Shown here piece by piece: positions 27,111 through 32,178 of a DNA stretch of 32,178 bases (the stretch's first letter is position 1; each line of letters starts with the position of its first letter). Under the pieces are notes generated by a model that saw only the letters and a list, made by a program, of their open reading frames with translations, ran no database searches and had not been told where the DNA came from. The DNA is from Ferrithrix thermotolerans DSM 19514 (GTDB taxonomy: Bacteria; Actinomycetota; Acidimicrobiia; Acidimicrobiales; Ilumatobacteraceae). The position numbers and the translations under genes are program-made. The stretch lies in NCBI GenBank assembly GCA_945861325.1, contig CAMATY010000011.1, positions 1 through 32,178 of the forward strand. The letters run 5' to 3'.

Positions 27111-28283
27111 ATGAAGGTTTCTATCGTCGGTGGATCGATCGGTGGTTTAACGGCCGCTTGCTTGTTGCGTGATGCGGGACATCAAGTGTCCGTATATGAG
27201 CGATCTGCGGTTCGCCTTGAGCAACGCGGGGCCGGAATTGGCTTTTTGCCAGCGAGTTATCGCTACCTGCAAACGCGCGCTGCATTAGATATAGATAAAA
27301 TATCAGTCAAGACTGAACATATTCGTTATCTGGATAAAGAAAGCAAAGTGGTTTACGACGCCAAACATCAGTACCGCTTCAGTTCTTGGAATACCGTATA
27401 TGCGTCAACGCTTGATCACTTCGGGACGACCGAATATCACTTGGATTCGGAGGTAATTGATTTTTCTCAGTCTTCTGAAAACGTATCGATTTCGTTAAAA
27501 AATGGTCGGTCGATAACCGCTGATCTTCTGGTCGGCGCTGACGGCATCGGCTCATTTTTGCGGGATAGTTTGGTGCCAACAAGCAAGTCGGTATATGCGG
27601 GTTATGTTGCCTGGCGAGGAATGATTCCCGAGTCAAAATTATCTAGTGAATTAATTGAACGCTTAGGCGACGCAATTACTTATTTCGTGTACCCAAATTC
27701 TCATATCTTGGTTTATCCGATTCCTGATCACGAAGGTCGCGTTACGTCTGGTGATCGACTTATTAATTTTGTTTGGTATTGCAACTATCCAAGTGGTAGA
27801 GAATTTAATTTTCTGATGACCGACAAAAATGATTTGCTACGAGAAGTTTCAATTCCGCCAGGATTGGTGAGTGAGCACAATGTTGAGCAAGTCAAGTTAA
27901 TGGCACTTAGATGTCTACCTAAGTTACTTAGCGATCTTGTTGTCGCCACAGTCGAACCTTTTGTGCAGGTTATTTACGATGTCGACATCGATCAGATGGC
28001 TTTTGGACGAATATGTTTAATTGGCGATGCAGGTATTGTCGCGCGCCCTCATGCCGCTGCTGGTACAGCCAAGGCGGCAGCCGACGGCTGGGCTCTTGCC
28101 GAAGCACTAGAAAAACACGAGGCGCTTGACGATGCACTTGATGCTTGGCAATTTTCACAACTTGCTCTCGCAAAAAATCTTTTAGAACGAACACGGCGGG
28201 TGGGTTCAAAGTCGCAATTTTTGAACACATGGGATTCACGTGACCCAGAAGTTATTTTCGGATTACATCAACCGGGCAACTAA
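27111..28283 (+). CDS. FAD-dependent monooxygenase (aromatic-hydroxylase type, 2,6-dihydroxypyridine hydroxylase-like)
   Basis: MKVSIVGGSIGGLTAACLLRDAGHQVSVYERSAVRLEQRGAGIGFLP; LLVGADGIGSFLRDSLVP; ICLIGDAGIVARPHAAAGTAKAAADGWALAEAL. Confidence 0.9.
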   Translation: MKVSIVGGSIGGLTAACLLRDAGHQVSVYERSAVRLEQRGAGIGFLPASYRYLQTRAALDIDKISVKTEHIRYLDKESKVVYDAKHQYRFSSWNTVYASTLDHFGTTEYHLDSEVIDFSQSSENVSISLKNGRSITADLLVGADGIGSFLRDSLVPTSKSVYAGYVAWRGMIPESKLSSELIERLGDAITYFVYPNSHILVYPIPDHEGRVTSGDRLINFVWYCNYPSGREFNFLMTDKNDLLREVSIPPGLVSEHNVEQVKLMALRCLPKLLSDLVVATVEPFVQVIYDVDIDQMAFGRICLIGDAGIVARPHAAAGTAKAAADGWALAEALEKHEALDDALDAWQFSQLALAKNLLERTRRVGSKSQFLNTWDSRDPEVIFGLHQPGN

Positions 28284-28293
28284 AGGATTAACA

Positions 28294-29397
28294 ATGTCAA
28301 GAAACATGATTAATGCGGCCCAAGAACTTTTTAATAGTTTTGATGACGCGCAGCGGATTCGAGGATTGTTTGACTTCGCAGATTTGAACGAACGCAAAAA
28401 ATGGTTTTATACACCCACTGATCATGGTGGGTTGCCTCTTGCTGAGATGTCATCAAGTCAGCATCGAATGGTTCACAAGTTATTAGCCACCGCGTTGTCA
28501 GAGAGTGGTTATGTAACAGTCTCGACGATAATGGGTTTAGAAAATGTACTTGACCGTCTTGAAGGATTTATCGCCGAATTTGAACGAGAGCGAGGAAGAG
28601 ATCCGATGTTGTATTGGATTTCGTTCTTTGGAGAGCCTCTTGAGACTGGTTTTTGGTCGTGGCGATTTGGCGGACATCATGTGTCGCTGCATTTCACGCT
28701 GAATGCCGGCGAAATAATTTCGACAACTCCGTGCTTTCTCGGCGCAGACCCAGCGAATTCTCTACTGCTTGGACCACATTTGTTGAGACCGCTGGCGGCA
28801 GCAGAGGACTTGGCAAGAGAATTCATACATTCGTTAACACCCGAACAGCGTCTTACCGCAGTGGTAAACAAGGTTCCACCTACTGACATTGTCGGTGCGA
28901 ATCGAAGTGCATTGACTGAAGGAGACACCGCACTTCCAATGTCGGATATATGGCGAAGACAGTTTGATGGGGCATTGGGCGATGCGGTGCAGACAATTCA
29001 AATGCGTGCTGATGCTGAATTATCAATTACTGCTGAAGACCTTCGGAAGTTGTCGTTTTCTCGGGTACCGAAGGGATTGTCGGCCCACCATTTGACTAAT
29101 TCGCAACGTAGCGATCTAAAGCAATTGTTGAAGGTTTATCTCAATCGAGTTTCAGATGATGTTGCCGACCGTGAATGGGCAAAACTTAGTGATGACAAAA
29201 TTCAGGAACTTTCGTTTCTCTGGGCCGGTGGAATAGAAAAAGGCCAACCTCACTATTACCGGGTGCAAGGAACAAGATTGTTTGTTGAATATGACAATAC
29301 TCAACGAGGAACAAATCACATCCATACGGTGTGGCGCGATTTAGAAAACGATTTTGGTGGCGACGTGCTAGCAAACCATTACACACATGAACATTGA
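28294..29397 (+). CDS. DUF3500 family protein
   Basis: ATG 28294 with AAAGGATT upstream. MSRNMINAAQELFNSF...MLYWISFFGEPLETGFWSWRFGGHHVSLHFTLNAGEIISTTPCFLGADPA; HYYRVQGTRLFVEYDNTQRGTNHIHTVWRDLENDFGGDVLANHY. The track start at 28240 overlaps the upstream gene and is less likely. Confidence 0.85.
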   Translation: MSRNMINAAQELFNSFDDAQRIRGLFDFADLNERKKWFYTPTDHGGLPLAEMSSSQHRMVHKLLATALSESGYVTVSTIMGLENVLDRLEGFIAEFERERGRDPMLYWISFFGEPLETGFWSWRFGGHHVSLHFTLNAGEIISTTPCFLGADPANSLLLGPHLLRPLAAAEDLAREFIHSLTPEQRLTAVVNKVPPTDIVGANRSALTEGDTALPMSDIWRRQFDGALGDAVQTIQMRADAELSITAEDLRKLSFSRVPKGLSAHHLTNSQRSDLKQLLKVYLNRVSDDVADREWAKLSDDKIQELSFLWAGGIEKGQPHYYRVQGTRLFVEYDNTQRGTNHIHTVWRDLENDFGGDVLANHYTHEH

Positions 29398-29435
29398 TGC
29401 CAGAATCCTTCGTACTGCAAGCGCGCTGAGCGTGG

Positions 29436-30470
29436 TTGAATGGGTGTGTGGTTAAACCGTTTACTCATGTTGTGGTTGACGGTTCGAATCTAGCGACCGA
29501 AGGTCGAACTGAACCAAGCCTGAAGCAACTTAACGAGGCAGTACTTTCGTTCATGAAAGAGTTTCCAGGCACAAAAATTACAGTCGTGGTTGATGCAACA
29601 TTCGGTCATCGGGTTGATCGAAAAGAACGAGCAGAATTTGATGCCGCAATTAACAACAATGAACTCGTTGCACCACCAGCTGGTGCAGTTGGTCGTGGTG
29701 ATGGATTTGTTCTAACGATCGCTGACAAAGTAAAGGCCAGCGTGTTGTCAAATGATAGTTATCAAGAATTTCACGACCAATACAAGTGGCTATTTGATGA
29801 AGGTCGACTTATTGGTGGCAAGCCTGTGCCAAATGTTGGTTGGGTATTTATCCAACGACTTCCGGTGCGCAAACAATCTGGTCGAGAAAGTGCTGCAACT
29901 GTGCGGCGGGCAAAGGCTGTTCGGGCGCCGGCGCGTCCGATGCCGGTACCGAAAAGTCCACCTCCAGCAGTAAGAGCTGCAGCAAACTCACCAAAGCCAG
30001 TCGCGCAAAGCAGTAAGCCGACTGCTAATTCAAAGCCGACTCCAAAACTAAACGAGATCACTGCATTTCTAAATTTTGTCGAGAAAAATCCAGTGGGCAC
30101 AAAACTTAAAGGCATCGTTGAGAGTTATGCATCTCATGGTGTTTATGTGAAAGTTGGCGAAGTGTTGGGCTATCTGCCGATGCGACTGATGGCCAACCCG
30201 GTTCCGCGAAGCGCTCGCGAACATGTCAAACTCGGGACTTCATTAAATCTTGTGATTGTTGGCTACACACCGTCAAGAAGAAGTGTTGAACTTGCCGTGT
30301 TTGGCGTAGAGCCAGTAACTACTCAGCGAACTGTTGCTCGCGCACCGACTCAGCGAACTGTTGGTCCGATTCGAACGGCGACAACTCGAATTGCACAAAT
30401 TAAAAAAGCCAAGCGTCGGCGCCAAAAGCCAAAAGCAGTCCAGAAGAAAGCGCCACACAAAAAACGCTAA
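29436..30470 (+). CDS. Zc3h12a/NYN-like ribonuclease domain fused to S1 RNA-binding domain and basic tail
   Basis: THVVVDGSNLATEGRTEPSLKQLNEAVLSFMKEFPGTKITVVVDATFGHRV...VLSNDSYQEFHDQYKWL (PIN/NYN-like acidic motifs); S1-like TKLKGIVESYASHGVYVKVGEVLGYLPMRLM; C-terminal KKAKRRRQKPKAVQKKAPHKKR. The start may be GTG 29448 rather than TTG 29436. Confidence 0.8.
   Translation: MNGCVVKPFTHVVVDGSNLATEGRTEPSLKQLNEAVLSFMKEFPGTKITVVVDATFGHRVDRKERAEFDAAINNNELVAPPAGAVGRGDGFVLTIADKVKASVLSNDSYQEFHDQYKWLFDEGRLIGGKPVPNVGWVFIQRLPVRKQSGRESAATVRRAKAVRAPARPMPVPKSPPPAVRAAANSPKPVAQSSKPTANSKPTPKLNEITAFLNFVEKNPVGTKLKGIVESYASHGVYVKVGEVLGYLPMRLMANPVPRSAREHVKLGTSLNLVIVGYTPSRRSVELAVFGVEPVTTQRTVARAPTQRTVGPIRTATTRIAQIKKAKRRRQKPKAVQKKAPHKKR
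30321..30363 (+). repeat. 16-bp direct repeat (two copies, 27-nt period) in the RNase/S1 C-terminal region
   Basis: ACTCAGCGAACTGTTG at 30321-30336 and 30348-30363, encoding TQRTV twice. Confidence 0.9.
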
Positions 30471-30525
30471 AAATAGAAAATCTCAGAACAAGCAACAGTC
30501 GCGTGATTTTTAGTACGGTGATGGC

Positions 30526-31302
30526 GTGCTGATCGCCACATGGAACGTCAATTCGTTAAAAGCCCGCCTTGAGCGCGTGACCCAATGGGTTGACGAGAAC
30601 AAACCTGATGTGTTGTGTATGCAGGAAACAAAAATGAAGAATGAAGTTTTTCCAACATCGGTGTTTTCTGAACTTGGCTATGAGTCCGCTCATTTTGGTC
30701 AAGGTCAGTGGAATGGCGTAGCGATCATTTCGCGCTTAGGTTTAGAAAATGTAATTTCAAATTTTGCACCGACTATTGAGCCTGACGCTGAAGCTCGAAT
30801 TATTTCTGCAACATGTGGCGGAGTCAAAGTTGTCAGTGTCTATGTACCAAACGGCAGGGCCCTAGATAATGATCACTACACCTACAAACTTGAGTGGATG
30901 AAGAAGTTGAAACAACACGCCGAAAAAATCGCCAGGCCGACTGAAGATTTAGTGATCGGAGGCGACTTCAATATCGCACCAACAGATGATGATGTTTGGG
31001 ATATCACCAAATTTGAAGGCGCGACTCATGTCAGTGCACCTGAGCGCAAAGCTTTTACTTCGCTATGCGAATGGGGATTGACCGATGTTTTTCGAGAGAT
31101 GCACTCGGAACCCAAAGTTTTCTCTTGGTGGGATTATCGCAACGGCAGTTTTCATAAAGGCGAAGGTATGCGGATTGACTTTTTGTTGGCGACGAAATCA
31201 GTTACTGAGCGCGTTAAATCATCTGAAATTGATCGCAATGCGCGCAAAGGTGAAAAGCCGAGTGACCATGTGCCAGTGATGATCACGGTTGAAAAGAAAT
31301 AG
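30526..31302 (+). CDS. xthA: Exodeoxyribonuclease III
   Basis: 258 aa, GTG start. LIATWNVNSLKARLERVTQWVDENKPDVLCMQETK; GGDFNIAPTDDDVWD; FSWWDYRNGSFHKGEGMRIDFLLAT; KPSDHVPVMITV. Confidence 0.95.
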   Translation: MLIATWNVNSLKARLERVTQWVDENKPDVLCMQETKMKNEVFPTSVFSELGYESAHFGQGQWNGVAIISRLGLENVISNFAPTIEPDAEARIISATCGGVKVVSVYVPNGRALDNDHYTYKLEWMKKLKQHAEKIARPTEDLVIGGDFNIAPTDDDVWDITKFEGATHVSAPERKAFTSLCEWGLTDVFREMHSEPKVFSWWDYRNGSFHKGEGMRIDFLLATKSVTERVKSSEIDRNARKGEKPSDHVPVMITVEKK

Positions 31303-31339
31303 CAAGAAATAGTAAGAAATAAATCTGATAACAAAAAAT

Positions 31340-32053
31340 ATGTCGACTCCTGATCCTGCGAATCTGCCAAATCCATTTAAGGGTTTTCATATACGCACCG
31401 AAGAACGATCAGAAAACGACAAGTGGCGAATTGAAATTGCACAAGAGGTGCGAACGGTGATTGATCAGTTGCTAGGAACTTCAGCCCCAGTTGAAGAACT
31501 TGAGCGCACACAGGCGATCATTAATCAAGCAGTTGCGTTGCTTAAATCTCGTTCGCATAGTCACGATTATGAAGGCCCATCTGAAGGTTCGTTGGCGCCG
31601 TTGAATAGTTTTTTAGATCGCAGTCCAATCATTGGTGGGATTAATCCGCTTTCGGTGCCGATGCGCATTGAGATTGATGGTGACGGAGGTACCGAGTCGA
31701 CTGTGGTCGGTCATGCAATATTTCCGGCTGCGTATGAAGGTCCACCAGGCTGTGTTCATGGCGGCTTCATCGCTGCATATTTTGACGAAGTGTTGGGTAT
31801 GGCTCAATCACTTAGTGGCAACCCAGGGATGACAGTGAATTTAACGGTTGACTATCGTGCGCCGACACCGCTAAAACAGCCAGTTATTTTTCGCGGACGA
31901 GTTGCTTCGATTGATGGTCGAAAAATTAGTGTCTCAGGGACTTTGCACCACGGCGAGACACTTTGTGCAGAAGCTAAAGGTCTATTTGTGTCAATGCGCC
32001 CAGAAGTTTTTTCGCGCTTAGTAGAAATTCGTCAGGCGCAACAAGACAGTTAA
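31340..32053 (+). CDS. PaaI-like hotdog-fold thioesterase
   Basis: 237 aa. AAYEGPPGCVHGGFIAAYFDEVLGMAQSLSGNPGMTVNLTVDYRAPTPLKQPVIFRGRVASIDGRKISVSGTLHHGETLCAEAKGLFVSM. Confidence 0.88.
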   Translation: MSTPDPANLPNPFKGFHIRTEERSENDKWRIEIAQEVRTVIDQLLGTSAPVEELERTQAIINQAVALLKSRSHSHDYEGPSEGSLAPLNSFLDRSPIIGGINPLSVPMRIEIDGDGGTESTVVGHAIFPAAYEGPPGCVHGGFIAAYFDEVLGMAQSLSGNPGMTVNLTVDYRAPTPLKQPVIFRGRVASIDGRKISVSGTLHHGETLCAEAKGLFVSMRPEVFSRLVEIRQAQQDS

Positions 32054-32070
32054 TTAGCTAGCTAGTTAAC
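32049..32070. terminator. 22-bp near-perfect palindrome between convergent stop codons (candidate bidirectional terminator)
   Basis: GTTAATTAGCTAGCTAGTTAAC; all positions pair, with one G/T wobble (32054/32065). It spans the thioesterase stop (TAA 32051-32053) and abuts the reverse-strand stop (32070-32072). Confidence 0.45.
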
Positions 32071-32178
32071 TAGACAGATGCATCAGCCTTGTTGATTAGC
32101 GAAAGTAGATCGGGGCCGATTTGTCTTGCCGTAATTTGTCCGACGATCTTGCCGAGATCTTCAATGCTCTTGGGCTTC
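32070..32178 (-). CDS. C-terminal end of an unidentified protein (partial, runs off the right edge)
   Basis: My reverse translation: ...KPKSIEDLGKIVGQITARQIGPDLLSLINKADASV*. Too short to name. Confidence 0.45.
   Translation of the reverse strand, partial: KPKSIEDLGKIVGQITARQIGPDLLSLINKADASV

Noticed and set aside
1-32178. Mobile element, prophage or genomic island
   Set aside because: No transposase, integrase or phage structural gene, no tRNA-flanked direct repeats, and gene content is housekeeping or catabolic throughout.

Overview
The window looks like ordinary chromosome from a low-G+C actinobacterium. I infer an Acidimicrobiia-like lineage from a mycothiol amidase-like PIG-L protein, several F420/LLM enzymes, NucS and a Kgd-type fused 2-oxoglutarate dehydrogenase. 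It is gene-dense, with about 27 credible CDSs on both strands. I saw no tRNA or rRNA, no CRISPR array, no transposase and no phage module. Most genes are recognisable housekeeping or catabolic enzymes. The strongest unusual signal is at 9.08-9.66 kb. A small histone H1-like Lys/Ala/Pro-repeat protein is followed by a long-chain acyl-CoA synthetase with an in-frame, ~70-residue H1-like (KKTA/KKSA)n tail at its N-terminus. The two genes share nearly the same translation-initiation region (GGTAGT..AACTAY..TGTGYCAATGGCYACAAA), which suggests the tail arose by duplication and fusion of the neighbour. Other points worth checking are a perfect 13-bp inverted repeat inside the 5' coding region of kgd, a 13-nt palindrome where the kgd ribosome-binding site should be, a Zc3h12a/NYN-like RNase fused to an S1 domain and a basic tail, a coupled FAD-monooxygenase/DUF3500 pair, an apparent frameshift at the start of a tandem-PAS protein, and a palindrome between two convergent stop codons.
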